DNA from: Nocardiopsis alborubida
GTDB taxonomy: Bacteria; Actinomycetota; Actinomycetes; Streptosporangiales; Streptosporangiaceae
Length of the DNA: 64,000 nt
Assembly (NCBI RefSeq): GCF_012396365.1
Contig: NZ_JAAXPG010000003.1
Location: 248,001 to 312,000 of the forward strand
Direction: 5' to 3'
Position numbers and translations under genes: made by a program
The notes under the pieces: generated by a model
Told to the model about the DNA's origin: nothing
Seen by the model: only the letters and a program-made list of their open reading frames with translations
Databases searched by the model: none
Shown here: piece by piece, positions 33,860 through 41,240 of the stretch
Numbering within the stretch: position 1 is the first letter of the stretch
How the letters are laid out: each line of letters starts with the position of its first letter

Positions 33860-34134
33860 GGACCGGGGGTCGGGGCCGGGCGACTGGGCAGAACCCGGAT
33901 CTGCGGCCGTCGGATGCGGTCGATCGGACCGACGCCGGCGGCGGTCCCGGTCGGGGCGGGCGGGCGCGGTCCCCGAGTACCCGCAGACCTTTCGCGGTCG
34001 GCACTGCGGTACTGGGAGACCGGCTGGCTGACACCCATGGAGTCCGGGAACGGACAACCGGGCACCGTGACCCGAGAATCCTGGAACAAGGCTCCACCAA
34101 ACCCGGTGCGTGCCAACCAGCCGAGCCGTCGTTA

Positions 34135-34443
34135 CTACGGCGTTCCGCGGTTGGTGGACGAACCGCCGTAGGACTGCCGCCCCTTGCGGAGGCCGAGCAG
34201 CCCCAGGAGACCGAGCAGCCCGAGCAGACCCCAGAGGCCCCCGTTCCCCCCGCCGCTGTCCTCATGGGTGTTGGTGTTGGTACCGGTTTCGGTGCCGGTG
34301 GCCAGCTCAGTGCCCGGGGCGTGGCTGACGGAGGCGACGGCCGCCCGTTCCGCCGCTGCCGTGTCGGCTGAGGCGGACCCGGCGGCGAGCGGAGCCGTCG
34401 CCAACGTAACGGCCAGACCAAACGCTAGGAAAATCTTTTTCAT
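34135..34443 (-). CDS. Secreted protein with WGxxGxxG C-terminal tail
   Basis: A 102-residue protein: a signal peptide (KKIFLAFGLAVTLATAPLAA, cleavage near ASA-DT), a short Ala/Thr/Glu linker and a glycine-rich segment. It ends in a hydrophobic tail WGLLGLLGLLGLLGLRKGR followed by a short basic end. This tail follows the WGxxGxxG-CTERM pattern, thought to act as a membrane-sorting signal like other CTERM tails. There is no folded middle domain, so the exposed part is short. ATG 34443 has GGGGGG 5 nt upstream. The gene stands alone. What it does outside the cell is unknown; a small surface or spore-associated protein is possible. Confidence 0.8.
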   Translation of the reverse strand: MKKIFLAFGLAVTLATAPLAAGSASADTAAAERAAVASVSHAPGTELATGTETGTNTNTHEDSGGGNGGLWGLLGLLGLLGLLGLRKGRQSYGGSSTNRGTP

Positions 34444-34972
34444 GAATCCCCCCGAAATATTGGAAAGTTTTTTCGGTTGCGCCCTTTGGTGATTGCCCGC
34501 GTGGGCGTCCTCTTTCCTGGTTCCCGTGGAAGGAAGAAGCAAACCCATTCCCGAGTCGATCTGATGGAATTCTGCGCGGATGGCGGGATGGTGGTGAAGT
34601 GTAAAGAAAAGAATGCCCGCATTCATTCGCCCTTGGTGCTTTTTGTGTCGGGTCGCGGGTTTGTTGATATCGGCATTCTTGTGCTGGAATCGTCGGGATC
34701 AAGGGGTGTCGAGGAATGCGGAAGGAGCTTGTAAACCGCCCCGCGAGCCGTCGGTGTGCCCGGCCCGGCGCGTGCGGTGGACGAGAACGCGGGCGGGCGG
34801 CCCGCACGAGGGCGGCGGGTCGGCCGGGCGGGCGGTCCGGGAGCCCGCGGGGCTCCCCGCGGCGAGCACGGGCCGTCCCGGCCCGGGGCGCGGTTCGTGC
34901 TCCGTGCCAGGGGTGGACTCCCGGGCGGGCCGCTGGGCGGCCTCGCCGATCCTGTCCTCCCGCGGCTCCCGC
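34444..34972. other. Intergenic stretch, no gene seen
   Basis: About 530 bp. The left half (34444-34740) is AT-rich and should carry the promoter of the WGxxGxxG gene. The right half is GC-rich without a coding pattern I would defend. No repeats or RNA genes recognised. Confidence 0.5.
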
Positions 34973-35554
34973 TCAGGCCTCGGGGAACATTCCGCGGGTG
35001 AGCAACCGCTGGTTGGCCGCGCTGCGTTCGGCCACCACCGCGGGATCGAATACGGGCCTGTCCAGGCCCGGCCGCATCGCCGGTTCCAGGAGCATGGGCC
35101 CCAGGATGAGGAAGAGCACCTGGTAGGGGGCCCAGTGCCCGCCCGTGCCACCCATGGCCGAGAGCCGTATCCGCACCCCTTCCAGCAGGCGGGCGAAGAG
35201 GCGGGCGCTCAGGTCGCTGCCCTCGGCCAGGGCGCGGCGGAGATACTCCCGACGGACCGCGTCCGTTCCGAACAGCTTGACGCTGGCCTCGCTGAACGCG
35301 GCGAGGTTCTCCGGCCCGCCTTCCCGTTCGCCGATGTCGGAGAGGATCTCGTCGAAGGCGTCCAGGACGTCCTCGTCCACGGCCTCGCGCAGTTTCTCCT
35401 TGGAGCCGAAGTGGTGTCGGACCAAGGCGTGCGATACCCCGGCGTCGGTCGCGATGGCGCGGAGCGAGGTGCTGGAGAAGCCCTGTTCGGAGAACAGGCG
35501 CAGCGCGGACATCCGGATGCGGGCCCGGCCGGTGAGATCGGCACTGTGCGTCAT
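34973..35554 (-). CDS. TetR-family transcriptional regulator
   Basis: The 193-residue TetR protein has the HTH in MSALRLFSEQGFSSTSLRAI followed by ATDAGVSHALVRHHFGSKEKL. The C-terminal domain includes YQVLFLILGPMLLEPAMRPG, a hydrophobic helix usual in the dimer interface. ATG 35554 lacks a strong ribosome site. It lies 38 bp downstream of an acyltransferase-like membrane protein gene on the same strand, so the two are probably co-transcribed, with the regulator last. Two copies of an operator-like dyad at the front of the acyltransferase gene are its likely binding sites. Confidence 0.92.
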   Translation of the reverse strand: MTHSADLTGRARIRMSALRLFSEQGFSSTSLRAIATDAGVSHALVRHHFGSKEKLREAVDEDVLDAFDEILSDIGEREGGPENLAAFSEASVKLFGTDAVRREYLRRALAEGSDLSARLFARLLEGVRIRLSAMGGTGGHWAPYQVLFLILGPMLLEPAMRPGLDRPVFDPAVVAERSAANQRLLTRGMFPEA

Positions 35555-35592
35555 GGGCGCACAGCCTAGCCGTCCCACCGGCGGGGCGGTGT

Positions 35593-36801
35593 TCACAGCA
35601 CCCGGCGCAGGTAGGGGGTTCGGCTGACACACCAGGCCAGCACGAAACTCAACACCAGACCGGCACCGGCGGACAGGGCGAAACCCTGCCAGGGGTCCTC
35701 GGTGAGGGCGCCCGCCGTGTACTGCAGTGCGACGACCACCGGAACGTGGAGGAGGTAGACGGTGAACGCCAGGCCCGCCATGGCGAGCGGCAGCCGACTC
35801 GGCCTGGCCGTCCAGCGGCGGAACAGCACGAGCAGGCCGATGGACAGGGACACGCACATCACCGTCTCCACGGTCGACCACAGCAGGGAACCGGTGTTCC
35901 AGCCGCCCCCGGCGTACCACTCGCCCAGCCTGGTGCCGAAAGCCAGGTGTGCTCCGGCGAGCACTGCGCCTGAGGCGAGCCAGGCGTATCCCGCGCGGGC
36001 TGGAAAAGCCCGGAACCAGCCCTGCCGGTAGGCGAGGAGGCCCGCCACGAAGAAGGAGGACTGCATGGCCAGGTCGGCGGGCTCGGCCTGGATGAACTCC
36101 AGGAGCGGGACCCAGGTGTCCACGGGATACCAGATTCGCAGTGCGAAGGTCGCCAGTGCCACCAGGACCGTGAAGAGCAGGATCGCGGCGGTCGAGGGAG
36201 CCCGGGCGGCGTCCGTGGGGGAGGAGTCCGCCGGGCCGCGCAGCCGCGCCGCCACAACGCGCCACAGGGTGTACAGGACGGCGTAGACCAGCAGGTGCTG
36301 GATGAACCACAGGTGGGCGAACTGGCGGTCCGGCCAGCTGGGGCCGGACCAACCTCGGGGTTGTTCGGCGCCGCCCATGTAGACGTCGGCGTAGTAGGCG
36401 GCGAAGCCGAGGCCGGGGTGGGGGCGAAAGTTCAGGTAGTAGGCGTACATCAGGACCGGGACGAGCACCAGGAATCCGACGAGCACCAGCGGAAGGAACC
36501 GCCGGAAGCGGTCGCCCAGGAAGGCCTTGGCGCCCTTGCGGTCGTAGGCCGCGGGGACGAGGTAGGCGGAGATCAGGAAGAAGAGGCTCATCAGGAAGGT
36601 GCCGGCGACGAGTGTGGCGTCGGAGAGCAGTGGTATCTGGGCCTGGCTCTCGAAGTACCACCAGTCGGCGGGACCGTAGGGCTGTGCCGCGTGCAGGAGC
36701 ACGACCAAGGTGATGAGGAGGAGTTTGAGGTGGTCGAGGTAGTACAGCCGACCGCCGTCGACCGAGGAAGGCTGTCCAGTTGGATTGTTTACTGTCCACA
36801 T
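35593..36801 (-). CDS. Acyltransferase-3 family integral membrane protein
   Basis: About 402 residues with ten or more membrane helices. The N-terminal YLDHLKLLLITLVVLLHAAQ holds the conserved His of the acyltransferase-3 family. AYDRKGAKAFLGDRFRRFLP is the conserved R-x-x-R cytoplasmic loop, and QFAHLWFIQHLLVYAV gives the later LWFI motif. Members move acyl groups onto sugars, lipids or peptides at the membrane; this one has no extra SGNH domain. ATG 36801 has only a weak ribosome site, and a dyad overlaps the start codon. It is followed after 38 bp by a TetR gene that probably controls it. The acceptor is unknown. Confidence 0.9.
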   Translation of the reverse strand: MWTVNNPTGQPSSVDGGRLYYLDHLKLLLITLVVLLHAAQPYGPADWWYFESQAQIPLLSDATLVAGTFLMSLFFLISAYLVPAAYDRKGAKAFLGDRFRRFLPLVLVGFLVLVPVLMYAYYLNFRPHPGLGFAAYYADVYMGGAEQPRGWSGPSWPDRQFAHLWFIQHLLVYAVLYTLWRVVAARLRGPADSSPTDAARAPSTAAILLFTVLVALATFALRIWYPVDTWVPLLEFIQAEPADLAMQSSFFVAGLLAYRQGWFRAFPARAGYAWLASGAVLAGAHLAFGTRLGEWYAGGGWNTGSLLWSTVETVMCVSLSIGLLVLFRRWTARPSRLPLAMAGLAFTVYLLHVPVVVALQYTAGALTEDPWQGFALSAGAGLVLSFVLAWCVSRTPYLRRVL

Positions 36802-36807
36802 GGACAG
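36772..36807 (-). promoter_or_regulatory. Two operator-like dyads at the acyltransferase start
   Basis: CTGTCCA-CA-TGGACAG (36792-36807) is a perfect dyad spanning the start codon. CTGTCCA-GT-TGGATTG (36772-36787) is an imperfect copy 20 bp inside the gene. Equal spacing on one helical face suggests co-operative binding, most simply by the adjacent TetR. Confidence 0.5.
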
Positions 36808-36987
36808 CACCCTAGGGCGGTGCGCCGATGGCTTCCAGGGGTCGGCGTCGATATGGGGGGACTCTCCGGGATGTCCCTGAGGTGCGTGTGGGAGTCGGCT
36901 CGCGGTGTCTCGCGCCGGGTTCACGCGAGGCTCGCAACCAACGCCTCGGCCTCGGGCAAGGAGTGGAACGCCTCCGCCAGAGCATTG

Positions 36988-37012
36988 TCGTACTACGCCA
37001 GGCACAGTACGA
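36988..37012 (+). promoter_or_regulatory. Operator-like dyad upstream of PadR
   Basis: TCGTACT (36988-36994) and AGTACGA (37006-37012) are perfect 7-bp arms separated by 11 bp, 40 bp before the padR start. Likely autoregulatory. Confidence 0.5.
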
Positions 37013-37052
37013 TCGAGGCGCCGAAGAGCCGAGGACGAACAGGAGCGCTCCC

Positions 37053-37397
37053 GTGATCAGCGCCGACGCCATCCGCGGCTACGTCGACCTCATGGTGCTC
37101 TCCCAGCTGCGCCACGGCCCGTCCTACGCGTACAAACTCGCACAGCGCATCACCGCGATCAGCGGCGGCGACTACGCCATCAAGCAGACCACCCTCTACT
37201 CGGCGGTGAAGCGGCTCGAATCCAGCGGCCACGTCACCTCATCCGCCGACATCGCCTCCTCCGGCAAAGCGCGCACCTACTACCGCATCACAGGTATGGG
37301 CCTCGCCCACCTCGACGCCAAGATCGAGGAATGGCACAGCACGAAGTCCGTCGTCGACAGATTCATCGACATAGCCAGCGAAGGAGACGCCCCGTGA
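37053..37397 (+). CDS. PadR-family transcriptional regulator
   Basis: A 114-residue PadR-s2-like protein: YVDLMVLSQLRHGPSYAYKL is the first helix pair, KQTTLYSAVKRLESSGHVTS the recognition region, and GKARTYYRITGMG the wing. GTG 37053 has AGGAG 7 nt upstream. Its stop overlaps the GTG start of a disrupted permease-prefix-domain gene (GTGA). That PadR plus permease-prefix pairing is common in actinobacteria and firmicutes, where PadR represses the downstream membrane-protein gene. Here the partner is broken, so the regulator may be an orphan or control the genes beyond. An upstream dyad at 36988 is the probable operator. Confidence 0.92.
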   Translation: MISADAIRGYVDLMVLSQLRHGPSYAYKLAQRITAISGGDYAIKQTTLYSAVKRLESSGHVTSSADIASSGKARTYYRITGMGLAHLDAKIEEWHSTKSVVDRFIDIASEGDAP

Positions 37398-37712
37398 ACG
37401 TCGTCACCTCCTGTCCGGACACGATGTTCAGCACCTACCCGCACACCCCGCGCCCCCTCGGTACCCTGCCGCGACCCTCACGGAATCCCAGGACCACGCC
37501 GACGCGCAGCGCCGCACCCGCTTCCATGCCAGCGCAGCCGTCGTGCTCCTCGTGCGCTCACCCGCAGCGTTGACCGCGCTCTTGGCCGCCGCGGAGTCCG
37601 GCGTGCTCGCCCCCGGCGGCGCCGCCGGGGTGTTCACCGAAATCCCGGCGGTGCTCTTCGCGGGGAACGCGGCGGGCAGCCCTGCGGTCGCGAACCGTCG
37701 CGGGCCACGCTG
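37394..37712 (+). pseudogene. Broken permease-prefix-domain membrane protein
   Basis: The frame from GTG 37394 begins with DTMFSTYPHTPRPLGTLP, matching the opening of PadR-linked permease prefix domain 1 proteins. It then leaves that frame. In a neighbouring frame from about 37470 the protein continues DHADAQRRTRFHASAAVVLL and SPAALTALLAAAESGVLAP, the first membrane-helix region of the same family, before stopping near 37712. The helical middle of the prefix domain and all later helices are missing. So a frameshift and at least one deletion have removed the product, leaving the PadR gene without its target. Confidence 0.6.
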
Positions 37713-37869
37713 ACCCGTGCCCTGGCGCACGACCGGCTGTGCGGGGAACGCCTGGACGCGCTCCGTCCCTCCGGTCGGCGCGGCCGTCGCACGGAGCCGG
37801 AGCGCTCACCCGAGAACGCGTGGACCACTCACCGGAACACACCGATTCGACGACAGGAAGGTCAGCGCA

Positions 37870-38607
37870 ATGGCACAGCCCCCTGAACGGATCCAGGACG
37901 CCTTGAGCGACCGGCAGAGCCCTGCGGAGAGGGAAAAGATCGTGCGGCGCCTGCCGCCCGACAGCGGCCTGGACGCGATCGGTGTGCGGATGAAGGAGGT
38001 CTTCGACACCGCCAAGGAGTGGACGGACCTGGACCTCTCCCACATCCCCGACCTGCTGGCCAGCCCGTGGTACGAGATGCGCATGGTCGGCGTCTCGGTC
38101 CTTGACTTCAAAGCGCGGCGCCGCGGTCTGGACGACGATGGACGGCGTCGGCTCTACGAGTCCTACATGAACCACCACGAGTTCATCAACATCTGGGACC
38201 TCGTCGACCGCTCAGCCCCGCGCGTCGTCGGCTGGTACCTGCTCGACAAGTCGCGTCAACCGCTGTTCGACCTCGCGCGGTCCGACGCGGCGATCGAGCG
38301 GCGGACCGCGATCACCGCCTCCTTCTGGCTCATCCGGCAAGGCGACCTCGACGATCCGCTCGCCCTGGCCGATCTGCTGCTCGACGATCCCAGCGAACTC
38401 GTCACCAAACCAGTCGGCACCGCTCTGCGCGAGGTCGGCAAGATCGACCGGCAACGCCTGCTCGGCTTTCTCGCAAGGCACCGGCACCGGATGAGTCGCC
38501 CGACCCTGCGCCTGGCGACGTACCTGCTTCCGGACGACATCGAGCGATCCCTCCGAGAGCAGACGCGGTCCCAGCCCGGGTCGGGCACCGGTCCGATGCC
38601 CAGGTAG
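37870..38607 (+). CDS. DNA alkylation repair protein (AlkD-like HEAT-repeat glycosylase)
   Basis: A 245-residue helical protein. SPWYEMRMVGVSVLDFKARR and EFINIWDLVDRSAPRVVGWY are the conserved HEAT-like repeats of the AlkC/AlkD family, with the D-x-V-D tryptophan-aspartate region used to recognise damaged bases. LARSDAAIERRTAITASFWL and the final HRMSRPTLRLATYLLPD complete the superhelix. AlkD-type enzymes remove bulky or cationic N-alkylated bases without base flipping. ATG 37870 follows a stretch with an AGGAAGG motif about 12 nt upstream. The next gene, an MFS exporter, starts 6 bp after its stop. Repair plus efflux of an alkylating compound would be a coherent self-resistance pair; that is inference. 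Confidence 0.87.
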   Translation: MAQPPERIQDALSDRQSPAEREKIVRRLPPDSGLDAIGVRMKEVFDTAKEWTDLDLSHIPDLLASPWYEMRMVGVSVLDFKARRRGLDDDGRRRLYESYMNHHEFINIWDLVDRSAPRVVGWYLLDKSRQPLFDLARSDAAIERRTAITASFWLIRQGDLDDPLALADLLLDDPSELVTKPVGTALREVGKIDRQRLLGFLARHRHRMSRPTLRLATYLLPDDIERSLREQTRSQPGSGTGPMPR

Positions 38608-38613
38608 GCGGCG

Positions 38614-39864
38614 TTGTCGGCTGCGGACGGCGCTCTCGGACGACGATTCTGGCGGCTCTGGTCAGCGTTCCTCAGTTCGAACCTGGCGGACGGGGTCTCC
38701 TTCATCGTGCTGCCGTGGCTCGCCACCGCGGCCACGGACAGCGCCTTCTGGGTCGCCGCGACGGCGGCGGCGGGCAGGTTGCCGTGGCTGTTCGCGATCC
38801 CGGCGGGAGTCCTCGTCGATCGCTGTTCGAGCCTGAGGCTGATGGCCGCGGCGAGCACGGCCCGAGTCGTGTCCTGGACGTTCCTCGCGGTCCTCGCGTT
38901 GACCGGCCAGCTCACGCTGCCCGTGCTCCTGGCCGGCTCTCTCGTGCTCGGCGTCGTCGAGGTGCTGTACGACACCGCCGCCCTCACCGCGCTCCCGCGG
39001 ATCGTCCCCCGAAGCGCACTCGTCCGCGCCAACGGTCACCTCAAGACAGCGGAGATCACCGCCCAGGAGTTCGCGGGCCGGCCGCTGGGCGGCGTGCTGC
39101 TCGGCCTGCACGCCGCCCTGGCCCTCGCCGTGAACGCTGTGTTCGCGGCGGTATCGGCGCTCCTGCTCACCCGTCTGAATCAGCGGAAGACCGGGTCCGG
39201 CCCGCCTGATCCGAGGCCGAGGCCGAGGACCGACCGGCACGGCATCAGTGCCGGCGTCCGCACCATCGTCGAGCATCCCCTGCTCCGTCGCACCGCGATC
39301 GCCACCGTGTGCTTCAACGTGGTTTACGCGGCGATCCTGGCGACCCAGGTCCTCTTCGCCCAGGAGGTTCTCGGTCTCAACGCGGCGCAGTTCGGCCTCG
39401 TGATGACCGCCGCCGCAGTCGGGGGCGTCGCTGGGGGCCAGCTCAGCGGCCGGGCCGCCGATCACCTGCCCGCGGGCTGGTTGCCGATGGCCAGCCTGTG
39501 CGTCGTCGGCCTGAGCCACACGGCCATCGCATGCGTTCCTCGGCTCGCCGTGGTCATCCCCGCACTGGCCCTGTCGAGCGCGGCGGTTCTGATGTACTCG
39601 GTGTCGGTGGCCTCTCTCCGCCAGCGCGTGACGCCGCAGGACCTGCTGGGTCGGGTCAACGCGGCGATGGGATCGGCCACCTGGGGGGTGGCCGCCATCG
39701 GTATGGCCGCCGGTGGCGTGCTCGTCGACGTGCTCTCGTCCTGGACCTCCCAAGGATTCGCGCTCAGGTCCGTCTACGCCGTCAGCGCGATCGCGGTCCT
39801 CGTCATCCTGACGACGGTCGGGCGCCGGATCACGAGACTCGGCGCCCAGGCCGAGCTCGACTGA
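38614..39864 (+). CDS. MFS transporter (EntS/MFS_3-like exporter)
   Basis: This 416-residue protein has twelve predicted membrane helices. RRFWRLWSAFLSSNLADGVS opens the first helix. LPWLFAIPAGVLVDRCSSLR carries the D-R loop motif between helices 2 and 3, and RVTPQDLLGRVNAAMGS is the equivalent late loop. The pattern is that of MFS_3 enterobactin-exporter-like proteins, which pump siderophores or drugs. TTG 38614 is used as start because AGGTAGGCGGCG precedes it directly and it lies 6 bp from the AlkD-like stop. Together they look like an operon. Substrate unknown; a DNA-alkylating agent would make sense of the pairing. Confidence 0.9.
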   Translation: MSAADGALGRRFWRLWSAFLSSNLADGVSFIVLPWLATAATDSAFWVAATAAAGRLPWLFAIPAGVLVDRCSSLRLMAAASTARVVSWTFLAVLALTGQLTLPVLLAGSLVLGVVEVLYDTAALTALPRIVPRSALVRANGHLKTAEITAQEFAGRPLGGVLLGLHAALALAVNAVFAAVSALLLTRLNQRKTGSGPPDPRPRPRTDRHGISAGVRTIVEHPLLRRTAIATVCFNVVYAAILATQVLFAQEVLGLNAAQFGLVMTAAAVGGVAGGQLSGRAADHLPAGWLPMASLCVVGLSHTAIACVPRLAVVIPALALSSAAVLMYSVSVASLRQRVTPQDLLGRVNAAMGSATWGVAAIGMAAGGVLVDVLSSWTSQGFALRSVYAVSAIAVLVILTTVGRRITRLGAQAELD

Positions 39865-40110
39865 CCCAGCACAGGTAGGCGAGGTCGATGCGGCGCAGCA
39901 CGAGCTCGTCGTAGACACGCCGTCCGTTCACCCCTGGCGGCTCAGGCAGCACTCCGCACCTCCAGCCCGAACCCTCCCAGGGAAGAAGAGGGCTCATCAG
40001 ACGAAGGAGCGTGCACCTGTCGGTTCGAGTGCCTCTCCCGACCGATGGTACGGCCCCTTTCCCCAACCACATGCGCGGCGAACGACGCTCCCGCACTCAC
40101 TCAGAGCTCA

Positions 40111-41106
40111 CCTCAACAGCTCTGCGAGGTGCTCCTGCGCCTGGACAGGCTCCAGGCAGGCCACATCGAGACCGTGTTCGCGGCTATCGAGGAGGCCAAC
40201 GTCCGCATCCTGGGGTGCCGCGAGTCCGACGACGTGAAGGTGCGGGCCTCGGTCAGGCGGCGGCGGGTGATCTCGCTGTCGACCAAGCACCGCATCCGCG
40301 CGACTCTCCGAAGTGCGTTGTCGGAGGCGGTGCGCCGCCCGGACTTGCCGGTGTCGGTGAACATCGCCTCGCACGTGCGGCTGCCCTCGTGTCCGAGGAA
40401 GCGTCCTTTGGTCTGGACACCGGACCGGGTGCGCCAGTGGAAGAAGGACGGGACCGTGCCGGGGGAGGTGATGGTGTGGACCCCGGAGCAGACGCGTACG
40501 TTCCTGATGCACGCGAGGAAGTACCCGTGGTTGTAACCGTTGTTCCACCTGATCGCGGTCAAGGGCCTGCGCCGGGGAGAAGCGGTCGGCTTGCCCTGGT
40601 CCAACACCCGGCTGACGGACGGGCAGATCGACATCCGCGTCCAGGTCGTACAACTCGCGTGGGAGACGATCACCTCCACCCCCAAGAGCGCAGCGGGCCA
40701 GCGCACCATCACCCTGGACACCGACACCATCAAGGTGTTGCGGGCCTGGAAACGGTTCCAGAACGAAGCCCGGCTCAAGGCCGGAGCGGCATGGACGGAC
40801 AGCGGCCTGGCCTTCACCCGGGACGACGGTTCGGGGTGGCATCCGGGGCAGGTCAGTGACTGGTTCCTGCGCATCGCCAGGGCCGCCGGGCTGCCGCCGA
40901 TCACGTTGCACGGGCTGCGCCACGGCGCGGCCTCGCTGGCGCTCGCGGCCGGGACGGACGTGAAGATCGTGTCCAGCGAGCTGGGGCACGCGACCACTCA
41001 CTTCACCCAGGACACCTACCAGTCGGTGTTCCCGGATGTAGCGAAGGCGGCAGCCGAGGCCACCGCCGCGCTGCTGCGAGGCCCGGCTCCGGTGAGGGCC
41101 GGGTAG
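40111..41106 (+). pseudogene. Tyrosine recombinase (integrase 1), truncated and with internal TAA
   Basis: The frame carries a core-binding segment (RATLRSALSEAVRR) and then the catalytic domain. That domain has Arg in GLRRGEAVGLPW, H-x-x-R in LHGLRHGAASLALAAG and the nucleophile Tyr in FTQDTYQSVFPDVA. At 40534-40536 a TAA interrupts PWL-PLFHLIAVKG where a Tyr codon (TAC) is expected. In addition roughly 100 N-terminal residues, including the arm-binding domain, are missing. The C-terminal part alone could not act as an integrase. It resembles integrase 2 at 49755 in domain order, and a decayed copy of the same attachment sequence follows at 41170. It marks the end of an older integrated element. 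Confidence 0.85.
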
Positions 41107-41169
41107 CCGAACTGGCGAGCACACCAGGAGCAACACGGCGTCACCGACCCCAGGTCAGTTCACGGGTTC

Positions 41170-41223
41170 ACCCCGATTGGCCTGGGGTTTCCTCATGTCT
41201 GGGTCCGGTAGTCCATCGGATCA
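41170..41223. repeat. Decayed copy of the attachment sequence
   Basis: ACCCCGATTGGCCTGGGGTTT (first 20 bases compared) matches the start of the attachment core at 44178 and 51122 at about 16 of 20 positions. CCATCGGATCA at 41213 matches the core end CCATCGGATTA. The middle is shortened by deletion. It lies 64 bp after integrase 1, the same relative place as the good copy after integrase 2. Confidence 0.5.
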
Positions 41224-41240
41224 AAGGTCCCCTGGTTAGG

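Noticed and set aside
39830..40096. Minus-strand frame containing NGRRVYDELVLRRIDLAYLC
   Set aside because: A short protein-like segment of about 25 residues only; no start, no family recognised, and it overlaps the MFS gene end. Could be a relic but unsupported.
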